DNA of 6,871 nt from Ventricola sp051883735 (GTDB lineage: Bacteria; Bacillota; Clostridia; Christensenellales; Aristaeellaceae). Below the pieces are notes generated by a model that had not been told where the DNA came from, did not search any database, and was given only the letters and a program-made list of their open reading frames with translations. This document shows positions 1 through 5,838 of this stretch, piece after piece. A program made the position numbers and the translations under genes. Numbering within the stretch: the first letter of the stretch is position 1; the number at the start of each line of letters is the position of its first letter. The stretch is from NCBI GenBank assembly GCA_051883735.1, contig JBJEUH010000046.1:1-6871 (forward strand), in the 5' to 3' direction.

Positions 1-542
1 TCCTTGGCTTCCTTGCCGTACTTCCACAGGTTCTTGCGGTAGTTGAGGTCGCAGGAAACCTTCACGCCGCACTTCTTGGCGGCCTTGCAGGCGGCCAGGG
101 ACAGCTCGGCAGCGGAGGCGGAGATGGCCGGAGCGATGCCGGAAATGTGGAACCAGTCGGCGCCCTCGAAGATCTTCTCCCAATCGAACAGGTCGATCGG
201 CGCGATGGCGATCGCGGAATCCGCGCGGTCATACACGACCTTGGACGGACGCTGGTTGGAACCGGTCTCCAGGAAGTAGATGCCCATACGGCCGTCGGTC
301 ATCTTGATGTTGGACACGTCAACGCCGAAGGAGCGGACGTCACGGCGGCAGGCCTCACCGATCGCGTTGTTGGGCAGCGCGGTCACGAAAGCAGCGTCCA
401 TGCCGTAGTTCGCCAGAGAAACAGCCACGTTGGCTTCGCCGCCGCCGAAGGTGGCTTCGAGGGACGGGCTCTGGAAGAAACGCTCCAGCGCCGGGCTCTT
501 CAGACGGAGCATGATTTCGCCGAAAGTAATAATACGGGCCAT
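1..542 (-). CDS. kdgK: 2-keto-3-deoxygluconate kinase (PfkB family), 5' part, runs off left edge
   Basis: The kinase phosphorylates 2-keto-3-deoxygluconate to 2-keto-3-deoxy-6-phosphogluconate, the step before aldolase cleavage in hexuronate and pectin-sugar catabolism, in the cytoplasm. Only the first 180 codons are in the window. The N-terminus reads MARIITFGEIMLRL, followed by FFQSP (22-26) and the di-glycine PfkB signature GGGEANVAVSLA (33-44), which contacts the sugar. Further on are VVYDRADSAIA (102-112), typical of KDG kinases, WFHISGIAPA (130-139) and SCDLNYRKNLW (163-173). The ATP/anion-hole motif DTxGAGD would lie beyond the edge. The start is fixed by an AGGAG site at 552-556, 9 nt upstream. 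Codon use (GCT, GGT, TCC, CGT) is less GC-extreme than the neighbours, as in well-expressed metabolic genes. The family call is firm; the exact sugar substrate is inferred from similarity to KdgK. Confidence 0.88.
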   Translation of the reverse strand, partial: MARIITFGEIMLRLKSPALERFFQSPSLEATFGGGEANVAVSLANYGMDAAFVTALPNNAIGEACRRDVRSFGVDVSNIKMTDGRMGIYFLETGSNQRPSKVVYDRADSAIAIAPIDLFDWEKIFEGADWFHISGIAPAISASAAELSLAACKAAKKCGVKVSCDLNYRKNLWKYGKEAK

Positions 543-577
543 TGGTAATCACTCCTGAATTTTATTTGAGGCAGCAA

Positions 578-596
578 TGCAGGAAAAATCTCTGCA
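578..596. promoter_or_regulatory. short inverted repeat in the kdgK leader, possible operator
   Basis: TGCAG (578-582) and CTGCA (592-596) form a 5-bp inverted repeat with a 9-nt AT-rich centre, just downstream of the predicted kdgK transcription start. TCTGCAAA at 591-598 recurs at 663-670, on the other side of the promoter. A sugar-acid repressor site is possible, but arms this short could arise by chance. Confidence 0.2.
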
Positions 597-617
597 AATT
601 CCCTCAGTTTTGTCATT

Positions 618-646
618 ATTATACACGATGCCCTCTTTGAAATCAA
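618..646 (-). promoter_or_regulatory. sigma-A type promoter of kdgK
   Basis: Read on the minus strand, TTGATT (646-641), a 17-bp spacer and a perfect TATAAT (623-618) precede the kinase gene. Transcription should start near 611, giving a leader of about 70 nt that contains the AGGAG ribosome site. No hexamer pair of similar quality was seen nearer the gene. Confidence 0.8.
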
Positions 647-777
647 GACATCAGACCAATTTTCTGCAAAGCAATCGATATTTGTATAAAGATGACAACA
701 ATGCACGTCATACTCTTTCTGTTTTCAATCAAGCATGCGAATTGGTCGGATGATTTTGTCAGGTTCGCGTATCCTCT

Positions 778-811
778 CCTGCGGCTGAAAGGCCCGTCTC
801 CAAGCCGCAGG
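778..811. other. strong hairpin downstream of the flavodiiron gene, no U-tract
   Basis: CCTGCGGCT (778-786) and AGCCGCAGG (803-811) form a perfect 9-bp stem with a 16-nt loop. It begins 27 nt after the stop codon of the flavodiiron gene. No run of T follows on either strand, so it is not a canonical intrinsic terminator. It may stabilise the 3' end of the operon mRNA or terminate with a cofactor. The rest of 543-838, apart from the kdgK promoter and leader, is AT-rich and shows no gene. Confidence 0.5.
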
Positions 812-838
812 CTTTCGCGCGCGGCGCGGGACAGCGCG

Positions 839-2008
839 TCAGCGTCCCTGCGCGCCGCACAGTTGCGCCGCCAGCGCGTCGATCTGCGCCCGGCTCGCGT
901 CGCTGAGCGCGCAGCTGATTTTGACCGTCGCCTCGGCAAAGGTCAGCTCCCTGCTGCCCTCCAGCATGCCGCGCATCACCTTGGCCGCCATCGGGGCCCA
1001 CGCGCCGCTCTCCATCAGCGCGACCGTGCGGCCGCGGAAGCCGCGCTCCGTCAGCTGATGGATGTACGTCTTCATAAACGGGAACACGTCGCCATTGTAG
1101 GTCGCGCTCGCCAGCACCAGACGGTCGTAGCGGAACGCGTCGCTCACGGCCTGCGCCATGTCGCAGCGGGCCAGGTCGTAGACGGCCACGGCTTCGCCCT
1201 TCTCCCGCAGCTTCTGCGCCAGCAGATTGGCGGCCTCCATCGTGCCGCCATAGATGGAGGCGCAGGCGATCGTCACGCCGCGGCTCTCCGGACGGTAGGA
1301 CGACCACGTTTCATAGAGCTTCAGGTACCGGTCAAGCTCCTGCGTCAGCACCGGGCCGTGCAGCGGGCAGATGGTCTGCACCTTGATCGCGGCGAGCTTC
1401 TTGAGCAGCGCCTGCACCTGCGCGCCGTACTTGCCCACGATGCCGATGTAATACCGCCGCGCCTCGTCCGTCCAGTCCTCCTGCGCGTCCAGCGCGCCGA
1501 ACTTGCCGAACGCGTCCGCGGAAAAGAGCGTCTGCTCGCAGGCGTCATAGGTGACGAGGACCTCCGGCCAATGCACCATCGGCGCGGCAAAGAAGCGCAG
1601 CTCGTGCCGGCCCAGCGCCAGCGCGTCGCCCTCCTTCACGACGAGCCTGCGATCCGCGTAATCCCTGCCGAAGAACGCCTGCATCATCGAAAACGCCTTG
1701 GCGGAGGAGACGATCACCGCCTGCGGATACGCGGCCATGAACGCCTCGATGCTGCCGGAGTGATCCGGCTCCATGTGCTGCACGACCAGATAATCCGGCG
1801 TCCGTCCGCCGAGCGCGCGCGCCATCCGGTCAAGCCATTCCCCGGCAAAGCGCCTGTCCACGCTGTCCATGACCGCGATCTTCTCATCCATGACCGCATA
1901 GGAGTTGTAGGCCATGCCGTTGGGCACGGCATACTGCCCCTCAAACAGATCGATCTCGTGATCGTTGACGCCGATATACCGAATGTCGCTTGTCCTGTGC
2001 ATCTTCAT
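839..2008 (-). CDS. fprA: class A flavodiiron protein (FprA-like O2/NO reductase)
   Basis: Flavodiiron proteins reduce O2 to water, or NO to N2O, in the cytoplasm of anaerobes with electrons from rubredoxin, ferredoxin or a similar donor. The 389-aa product has an N-terminal metallo-beta-lactamase-like domain (about 1-240). Its diiron ligand set appears complete: H78, E80, D82 and H83 in HMEPDHSGS, H146, D165 in SADAFG and H217 in CPLHGP. A C-terminal flavodoxin domain (about 243-385) has the FMN phosphate loop near SIYGGT (251-256). There is no C-terminal rubredoxin or flavin reductase extension, and the length fits class A. The start is MKMHRT, with AGGAGG at 2013-2018 only 4 nt upstream; a second in-frame ATG at 2002 has a 10-nt spacing and is an alternative. 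It lies 50 nt behind the ferredoxin gene with no terminator between, so the two are probably co-transcribed. O2 versus NO preference cannot be read from sequence. Confidence 0.93.
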   Translation of the reverse strand: MKMHRTSDIRYIGVNDHEIDLFEGQYAVPNGMAYNSYAVMDEKIAVMDSVDRRFAGEWLDRMARALGGRTPDYLVVQHMEPDHSGSIEAFMAAYPQAVIVSSAKAFSMMQAFFGRDYADRRLVVKEGDALALGRHELRFFAAPMVHWPEVLVTYDACEQTLFSADAFGKFGALDAQEDWTDEARRYYIGIVGKYGAQVQALLKKLAAIKVQTICPLHGPVLTQELDRYLKLYETWSSYRPESRGVTIACASIYGGTMEAANLLAQKLREKGEAVAVYDLARCDMAQAVSDAFRYDRLVLASATYNGDVFPFMKTYIHQLTERGFRGRTVALMESGAWAPMAAKVMRGMLEGSRELTFAEATVKISCALSDASRAQIDALAAQLCGAQGR

Positions 2009-2012
2009 CCTG

Positions 2013-2018
2013 CCTCCT
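2013..2018 (-). promoter_or_regulatory. Shine-Dalgarno site of the flavodiiron gene
   Basis: AGGAGG on the minus strand sits 4 nt before the ATG at 2008 and 10 nt before the in-frame ATG at 2002. It rules out the upstream in-frame ATG at 2113, which lies inside the ferredoxin gene and has no such site. Confidence 0.7.
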
Positions 2019-2058
2019 GCATCCCTTTTCGTTCTATGCTCTTCCGATTGTGTCCGGG

Positions 2059-2757
2059 TTATGCCTTGATGCGCCCGTCGGTCGTGATGGTCGCCACCTG
2101 CAAGGGCAGGCATTTACCGCTCGCCTGGATGGCGCGCCGGACTGCCTGCTCGATGCCGCCGCAGCAGGGCACCTCCATGCGCGCGACGGTCACGCTTCTG
2201 ACGTCGTTGCCGGCGAGGATGGCCGTCAGCTTCTGCGCGTAGTCCTCTGTGTCGAGCTTCGGGCAGCCGATCAGCGCGATCCGATCGCGGATGAAGTCCT
2301 GGTGGAAGCTGCCGTAGGCGTAGGCCGTGCAGTCCGCCGCGATGAGCAGATGCGCGCCGTCAAAGTACGGGGCCTTCGCCGGCACCAGCCTGATCTGCAC
2401 CGGCCACTGCATGAGCCAGCTCTCCGCCTTTGCCGCGGCAGGCGCTTCGTCCGCCTGCGCTCGCCGGATCGCCGCGGACCTCGTGCCCGGGCAGCCGCAG
2501 GGCTGCGCCGCCTCCTGCTTCTTCCGCTTCGATGCGAGCACCACCGCCTCGTCATAGGCGGGCGCTTCGCGCTCCTCAAAGGAGATCGCGTCCACCGGGC
2601 AGGCCGGCAGGCAGTCGCCCAGGCCGTCGCAGTAGTCCTCGCGCGTCAGCCTGGCCTTGCCGTTCACCATCTCGATGGCGCCCTCGTGGCAGGCGGATGC
2701 GCACGCACCGCAGCCGTTGCACGCTTTCTCGTCGATTCGAATGATCCTTCTCAGCAT
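2059..2757 (-). CDS. ferredoxin-like [4Fe-4S] protein with cysteine-rich C-terminal domain
   Basis: A 232-aa electron-transfer protein. The N-terminal third is a two-cluster ferredoxin fold. Cluster 1 has the full CxxCxxCxxxC set (C13, C16, C19, C23). Cluster 2 has C43, C49 and C53 before a proline, with L46 where the usual second cysteine would be. A charged linker follows, with CGCPG at 87-91. The C-terminal domain (about 112-232) carries C143, C165 (IGCPKLD), the pair C198-C199 in VPCCGG, and C216, so it may hold another metal or redox centre. From memory, proteins of this type occur next to hybrid-cluster protein genes and Crp/Fnr regulators in anaerobes (called frdX in some HcpR regulon work); no hcp is in the window. 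As first gene of the operon it is the natural candidate electron donor to the flavodiiron protein, which is inference. GGAGG at 2764-2768 fixes the start. Confidence 0.88.
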   Translation of the reverse strand: MLRRIIRIDEKACNGCGACASACHEGAIEMVNGKARLTREDYCDGLGDCLPACPVDAISFEEREAPAYDEAVVLASKRKKQEAAQPCGCPGTRSAAIRRAQADEAPAAAKAESWLMQWPVQIRLVPAKAPYFDGAHLLIAADCTAYAYGSFHQDFIRDRIALIGCPKLDTEDYAQKLTAILAGNDVRSVTVARMEVPCCGGIEQAVRRAIQASGKCLPLQVATITTDGRIKA

Positions 2758-2789
2758 CTTATACCTCCATCCCGATTGCCGGGTTATTC

Positions 2790-2818
2790 TTGCTTTCGCG
2801 AGGTCATTATAGTATACT
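2790..2818 (+). promoter_or_regulatory. promoter of the Crp/Fnr regulator gene
   Basis: TTGCTT (2790-2795), a 17-bp spacer and TATACT (2813-2818) give a plausible plus-strand promoter with a start near 2825, about 40 nt before the regulator ATG. Its -10 is separated by one base from the divergent -10 of the redox operon, so the two promoters cannot be occupied by polymerase at the same time. Confidence 0.6.
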
Positions 2819-2839
2819 GAGCGCAGAACGTATGTTGAA
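2806..2839 (-). promoter_or_regulatory. activator-type promoter of the ferredoxin-flavodiiron operon
   Basis: On the minus strand a perfect TATAAT (2811-2806) predicts a start near 2799, about 42 nt before the ferredoxin ATG. At the 17-bp spacing the -35 position (2834-2829) reads CATACG, which is very poor. The palindrome at 2834-2847 abuts it and is centred about 41.5 bp upstream of the start. This is the class II position used by CRP and FNR to activate promoters with weak -35 elements. The promoter is therefore probably activator-dependent. Confidence 0.6.
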
Positions 2840-2847
2840 ATTTCAAC
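2834..2847. promoter_or_regulatory. perfect 14-bp palindrome, candidate Crp/Fnr operator
   Basis: GTTGAAATTTCAAC is fully self-complementary (two 7-bp arms). It resembles Crp/Fnr-family half-sites of the TTGA type (TTGA...TCAA). It lies between the divergent redox operon and the regulator gene, 17 bp before the regulator's ATG, and ends 3 nt before its AGGAG site. Bound protein would be positioned to activate the minus-strand promoter and to block the plus-strand one. That the adjacent regulator binds here is inference. Confidence 0.65.
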
Positions 2848-2864
2848 GTCAGGAGAGGAATTGG

Positions 2865-3542
2865 ATGCAGAAATATATGGACTGCCTCACGGCCTGTCCC
2901 CTGTTTGAGGGCATTGAGGAAAGCGGCCTGTCCGCCACGCTTTCCTGCCTGGGCGCGTATCCGCGGCGCTGCGAGCGGGGCGAGACGATTCTTTCGGAGG
3001 GGGAGCCTGTCCGTCATCTGGGCGTCGTCCTCTCCGGCGCGGTGCAGATCGTCCGCATGGGCTACGACGGCAGCCGCAGCATCCTGTCAAAGCTCGGCCC
3101 CTCGGACCTGTTTGCCGAGGCATTTGCCTGCGCCGGGCTGGAGACGATGCCCGTTCATGTCATCGCCGCCGAAAAGGCGGAGGTGCTGCTCCTCCCCGCC
3201 GAGAGAATCCTGCACCCCTGCGGGCATCCGTGCGGCCATCATCACCAGATGATCTACAACCTGATGCGCATCCTGGCGACGAAGAACCTCGCGTTTCACC
3301 GGAAGACGGAGATCACCGCCCAGCGCACCACGCGCGGCAAGCTGATGACCTATCTGCTTCTGGAGGCCAAGCGCGCGGGCAGCCGCAGCTTTGACGTGCC
3401 GTTTGACCGGCAGGAGCTGGCGGACTATCTGGGCGTGGACCGCAGCGGCCTGTCCGCCGAGATCGGCAGGCTGCGCCGGGAGGGCGTGCTCTCCTGCACG
3501 CGCAGCCATTTCACGCTGCACGCGGGCGGCGAGCAGGCGTGA
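2865..3542 (+). CDS. Crp/Fnr-family transcriptional regulator
   Basis: A 225-aa cytoplasmic DNA-binding regulator. Residues about 12-125 form the cyclic-nucleotide-binding-like beta-roll, with GETILSEGEPVRHLGVVLSG (39-58) as the clearest block. A dimerisation helix lies at about 126-158, and a C-terminal winged helix-turn-helix reads DRQELADYLG (181-190) followed by recognition helix RSGLSAEIGRL (193-203). The cAMP-binding residues of CRP are not evident. Eight cysteines are present (7, 11, 28, 36, 89, 119, 123, 211). Among them HPCGHPCGHHH (117-127) is a striking metal- or heme-ligand-like cluster, so the signal may be redox, NO or O2, which is inference. The start is the ATG after AGGAG at 2851-2855; an upstream in-frame TTG at 2790 lies in the promoter and is rejected. 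Divergence from the ferredoxin-flavodiiron operon makes that operon the likely target. It may be HcpR-like, but the subfamily is unproven. Confidence 0.9.
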   Translation: MQKYMDCLTACPLFEGIEESGLSATLSCLGAYPRRCERGETILSEGEPVRHLGVVLSGAVQIVRMGYDGSRSILSKLGPSDLFAEAFACAGLETMPVHVIAAEKAEVLLLPAERILHPCGHPCGHHHQMIYNLMRILATKNLAFHRKTEITAQRTTRGKLMTYLLLEAKRAGSRSFDVPFDRQELADYLGVDRSGLSAEIGRLRREGVLSCTRSHFTLHAGGEQA

Positions 3543-3592
3543 TCCGCAGAGGACTTCCCCCTGCCCCGGCATCCGGACGCCCGTCTCCGTTT

Positions 3593-3629
3593 CGGCGCGA
3601 TGAAAGCCGGGCAAATCGCGCAGCCGTTT
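3593..3629 (+). terminator. weak possible terminator after the regulator gene
   Basis: CGGC-GCGAT (3593-3601) can pair with ATCGC-GCA-GCCG (3615-3626) as a 9-bp stem with a 3-nt bulge, followed by only three T residues. It could reduce read-through from the regulator into the next operon, but the structure is imperfect and its T-run overlaps the following -35. Confidence 0.25.
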
Positions 3630-3656
3630 GACATGGCGCGGCGGAGGAAGTATAAT
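3628..3656 (+). promoter_or_regulatory. perfect-consensus sigma-A promoter of the exported-protein operon
   Basis: TTGACA (3628-3633), exactly 17 bp, then TATAAT (3651-3656): both hexamers match consensus fully. Transcription should start near 3663. This predicts strong, largely constitutive expression of the three downstream genes. It also argues that the first gene starts at 3693 rather than at the ATG at 3672, which would leave a leader of only about 9 nt. Confidence 0.9.
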
Positions 3657-3674
3657 AGATGCTGATTCTTTATG

Positions 3675-3682
3675 AGGAAAGG
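3675..3682 (+). promoter_or_regulatory. ribosome-binding site that decides the start at 3693
   Basis: The purine run AGGAAAGG ends 10 nt before the ATG at 3693. The earlier in-frame ATG (3672) overlaps this run and has no Shine-Dalgarno sequence of its own within the short predicted leader. Confidence 0.55.
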
Positions 3683-3692
3683 CGGATCGCGG

Positions 3693-4886
3693 ATGGCGAA
3701 ACGCAGACTGCCCGCGCGGGGGCTGGATTCCTTCCGGCGAACCCCGGCGAGGCGATATGACCTGCCGCCGCAGGAGGAGACGCGCGCCGAGCACGCGAGC
3801 CGGTTCCGCAAGCGGTATTTCGATGTGCCGGCCGTCCGTCCGGGCACGGACAGGACGCTGATGACGCTACTGTGCGCGGCGATGCTGCTGACCCTGTGCA
3901 ACGCCAGCGCGCCGATGGGCGACGTGCCGGACGTGCAGTCCCGCTTTGAGAGCTGGGCGCAGATTCAGAACGAAAAGACCGTCAAGGTTCTGCCGGGCCC
4001 GACCCCGGAGCCGGAAAGCGAGCTGGCCCAGGCGCTGGCGATCGATGCGCAGGATCAGCAGGCCATCCTCGAGCAGGCGATGGCCACGCCCGATCCCAGC
4101 GTCACGCCGGAGCCGGAAAGCCAGTTCAAGTCGTACGCCCCGGGCGAGCTCTCCTATGAGACGGACAGGCTCAGCGTCTCCATCGAGCAAAAGAAAAAGA
4201 ACGGCATGACCTACTTCGTGTGCGATATCCAGCTCAGCGACGTGAGCCAGCTGCGCACGGCGTTCGCGGGCGACGATTTCCGCAGCGGCATCTACGAAGC
4301 GGTCAGCGACATCGCGGGCCGCTACAATCCGGTGCTGGCCATCAACGCGGACTTCTGCCGCTATCACCGCGAGGGCGTGATCATCCGCAACGGCGAGGTG
4401 CTGCGCAGGCAGAACATCAAGAAGCACCACCTGCTGATCGTCGATGAGAACGGCAACCTCTCCGCGCAGACGGACCGCTCCGGCAAGCAGGGCCTGGTGG
4501 CCAACAAGCTCGAGCAGGAAAACACCTGGCAGACGTTTGAGTTCGGCCCGGTGCTGGTGGAAAACGGCGAGGCGGCGACGCTGCCCACCTCCTTCTATGT
4601 GGCCTGCGGCGACGGCTATTACGAGCCGCGCACGGCGATCGGCCAGAAGGGCCCGCTGCACTACGTCGTCATCGTCGTCGACGGCCGCCGCGACGGCTAT
4701 TCCACCGGCGCGAGCATCCCGCAGCTCCAGCAGCTGTTCCTCGACGAGGGCGTGGATTTCGCCTTCAACCTGGACGGCGGCGGCTCCACGACGCTGTATT
4801 TCCTGGGCGAGGTCGTGAACATGCCCTCCGGCGGCAAGGAGCGCTCCGTCAGCGACGTGATCATGTTCATGGCCAATCCCTCGTAG
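3693..4886 (+). CDS. membrane-anchored phosphodiester glycosidase (NAGPA domain) protein
   Basis: A 397-aa protein. A long basic N-terminal tail (1-53, rich in R and K) leads to a hydrophobic segment at about 54-70, probably a type II signal anchor that puts the rest outside the membrane. Residues 75-150 are a low-complexity stalk with TPEPES occurring twice (104-109 and 138-143). The C-terminal half (about 155-393) is a NAGPA/PF09992 domain, related to the human GlcNAc-1-phosphodiester uncovering enzyme. Recognisable blocks are LRTAFAG (187-193), VLAINADF (214-221), FEFGPVLVENG (282-292), EPRTAIGQ (311-318), DGRRDG (330-335), NLDGGGSTT (359-367) and SVSDVIMF (385-392). The family cleaves sugar-phosphate diester bonds, so a surface glycopolymer substrate is plausible but unproven. 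Oddity: the canonical N-G-[GD]-[FY] block reads NADFC here, with alanine for glycine. It is the first gene of the operon, 52 nt before its paralog. An upstream ATG at 3672 would add seven residues. Confidence 0.85.
   Translation: MAKRRLPARGLDSFRRTPARRYDLPPQEETRAEHASRFRKRYFDVPAVRPGTDRTLMTLLCAAMLLTLCNASAPMGDVPDVQSRFESWAQIQNEKTVKVLPGPTPEPESELAQALAIDAQDQQAILEQAMATPDPSVTPEPESQFKSYAPGELSYETDRLSVSIEQKKKNGMTYFVCDIQLSDVSQLRTAFAGDDFRSGIYEAVSDIAGRYNPVLAINADFCRYHREGVIIRNGEVLRRQNIKKHHLLIVDENGNLSAQTDRSGKQGLVANKLEQENTWQTFEFGPVLVENGEAATLPTSFYVACGDGYYEPRTAIGQKGPLHYVVIVVDGRRDGYSTGASIPQLQQLFLDEGVDFAFNLDGGGSTTLYFLGEVVNMPSGGKERSVSDVIMFMANPS
4005..4121 (+). repeat. 15-nt direct repeat encoding the PEPES core of two TPEPES motifs
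   Basis: CCGGAGCCGGAAAGC occurs at 4005-4019 and again at 4107-4121, 102 bp (34 codons) apart and in the same frame. Both copies fall in the extracellular linker of the membrane-anchored NAGPA protein. The second is preceded by TPDPSV, another proline-rich unit. It is a spacer repeat, not a mobile element. Confidence 0.7.
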
Positions 4887-4938
4887 CATCCCCGTATCCG
4901 CAAGATTCTGACAGTTTGATCCTGAAAGGAAGCATTTG

Positions 4939-5793
4939 ATGAACAAGCATATCAAGGCGATCGCGCTGCTGTGCCTGCTTGCGCTGCTGTGCGCCGCATG
5001 CACCGGCGCGCTGGCCAAGACCGAGCCCAACAGCAAGACCATCGAGGAGACCAACACCTACGACTACGGCAGCCTGAAGATCACCATCGACCGGTGGTGC
5101 TATGCGTTCAACAAGACGAGCCTGCGCTTCTTCGTGGCCAACGTCTATGTGGACGATCCCAGCCAGCTGAAGACGGCGTTCGCAGGCGAAAAGTATTCCA
5201 AGGACGCGGCGGAGGCGCCCAGCGACATCGCGGCGCGCCACGACGCGGTGCTCGCCACCAACGGCGACTACTACAACTACAAGGACAATTCCGGCCTGGT
5301 CATCCGCGGCGGCGAGCTCTACCGCGACCTGTCCACCACCCGCCATCAGCTGCTGGTGTATGAGGACGGCACGTTCGAGGCGCTGCTCCCGGGCGATTAC
5401 AAGCAGGGAACGGGCGCGCAGTACATCGAGGCGGGCGTGGTGCAGAGCTTCACATTCGGCCCGCTGCTGGTGGACAACTACGAGATCACCGAGCTGCCGC
5501 AGAAGTACTACATCTCCACCAAGGACACCATCCGCGAGCCGCGCACGGCGATCGGCCAGGTGGACGCGAACCACTATGTCGTCATCGTTGCCGACGGCCG
5601 CCGCGACGGCTGGAGCGACCTGGGCATGACGCTGCAGGAGCTGCAGGAGGTGTTCGTCGAGCAGGGTTGCCGCATCGCGTACAACCTGGACGGCGGCGGA
5701 AGCGCCTCCATGGTGCTGGACGGCGAGCGCGTGAACAGGGGCAGCGCCTCCCGCGAGCGCAACGTCAGCGATATCATCTATTTCACCAGATAA
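4939..5793 (+). CDS. secreted phosphodiester glycosidase (NAGPA domain) protein
   Basis: A 284-aa paralog of the preceding product without the basic tail and stalk. The N-terminus MNKHIKAIALLCLLALLCAA is a signal peptide with likely cleavage after ALA (24-26). C21 follows CAA, a poor lipobox, so a lipoprotein is less likely though not excluded. The mature protein is essentially one NAGPA/PF09992 domain (about 42-283): LKTAFAG (77-83), VLATNGDYYNY (104-114), FTFGPLLVDN (171-180), EPRTAIGQ (200-207), VADGRRDGW (217-225), NLDGGGSASM (249-258) and NVSDIIYF (275-282). Its NGDYY block is nearer the family norm than that of its neighbour, so this copy is the better candidate for ordinary catalysis. 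AGGAAG at 4927-4932, 6 nt ahead, sets the ATG; an in-frame TTG three bases upstream is less likely. It is the middle gene of the operon. The substrate is unknown; a phosphodiester-linked surface glycan is inferred. Confidence 0.88.
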   Translation: MNKHIKAIALLCLLALLCAACTGALAKTEPNSKTIEETNTYDYGSLKITIDRWCYAFNKTSLRFFVANVYVDDPSQLKTAFAGEKYSKDAAEAPSDIAARHDAVLATNGDYYNYKDNSGLVIRGGELYRDLSTTRHQLLVYEDGTFEALLPGDYKQGTGAQYIEAGVVQSFTFGPLLVDNYEITELPQKYYISTKDTIREPRTAIGQVDANHYVVIVADGRRDGWSDLGMTLQELQEVFVEQGCRIAYNLDGGGSASMVLDGERVNRGSASRERNVSDIIYFTR

Positions 5794-5826
5794 CAGGCCT
5801 TTGGTCGTCCGGAAGCGCCGGTGCGG

Positions 5827-5831
5827 GGAGG
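5827..5831 (+). promoter_or_regulatory. Shine-Dalgarno site that decides the start at 5839
   Basis: GGAGG lies 7 nt before the ATG at 5839 but only 1 nt before the in-frame ATG at 5833, and downstream of the in-frame GTG at 5821. Only 5839 is correctly spaced, and it gives a clean signal peptide. Confidence 0.75.
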
Positions 5832-5838
5832 AATGTCG

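Noticed and set aside
689..721. Inverted repeat ATGAC...GTCAT upstream of the kdgK promoter, considered as an operator or terminator
   Set aside because: The arms are only 5 bp with a 10-nt spacer and no T-tract, and nothing links it to a gene.
2040..2113. Flavodiiron start at the upstream ATG (2113), giving 424 aa
   Set aside because: It would overlap the end of the ferredoxin gene, lacks a Shine-Dalgarno site, and adds 35 residues that do not resemble the family. The site at 2013-2018 supports 2008 (or 2002).
692..2242. Long plus-strand open frame of about 516 codons opposite the flavodiiron and ferredoxin genes
   Set aside because: It is antisense to two convincing genes, its product is arginine-, histidine- and alanine-rich with no domain, and no ribosome site precedes it. 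It is a shadow of high GC content at third codon positions.
4918..4938. TTGATC before the second NAGPA gene as a separate promoter
   Set aside because: No acceptable -10 follows at 16-18 bp; the position falls inside the coding start. The gene is better read as part of the operon.
3867..5057. Minus-strand open frame of about 396 codons opposite the anchored NAGPA gene
   Set aside because: It is repetitive in valine, alanine and histidine, has no start signal, and is antisense to a gene with clear NAGPA motifs.
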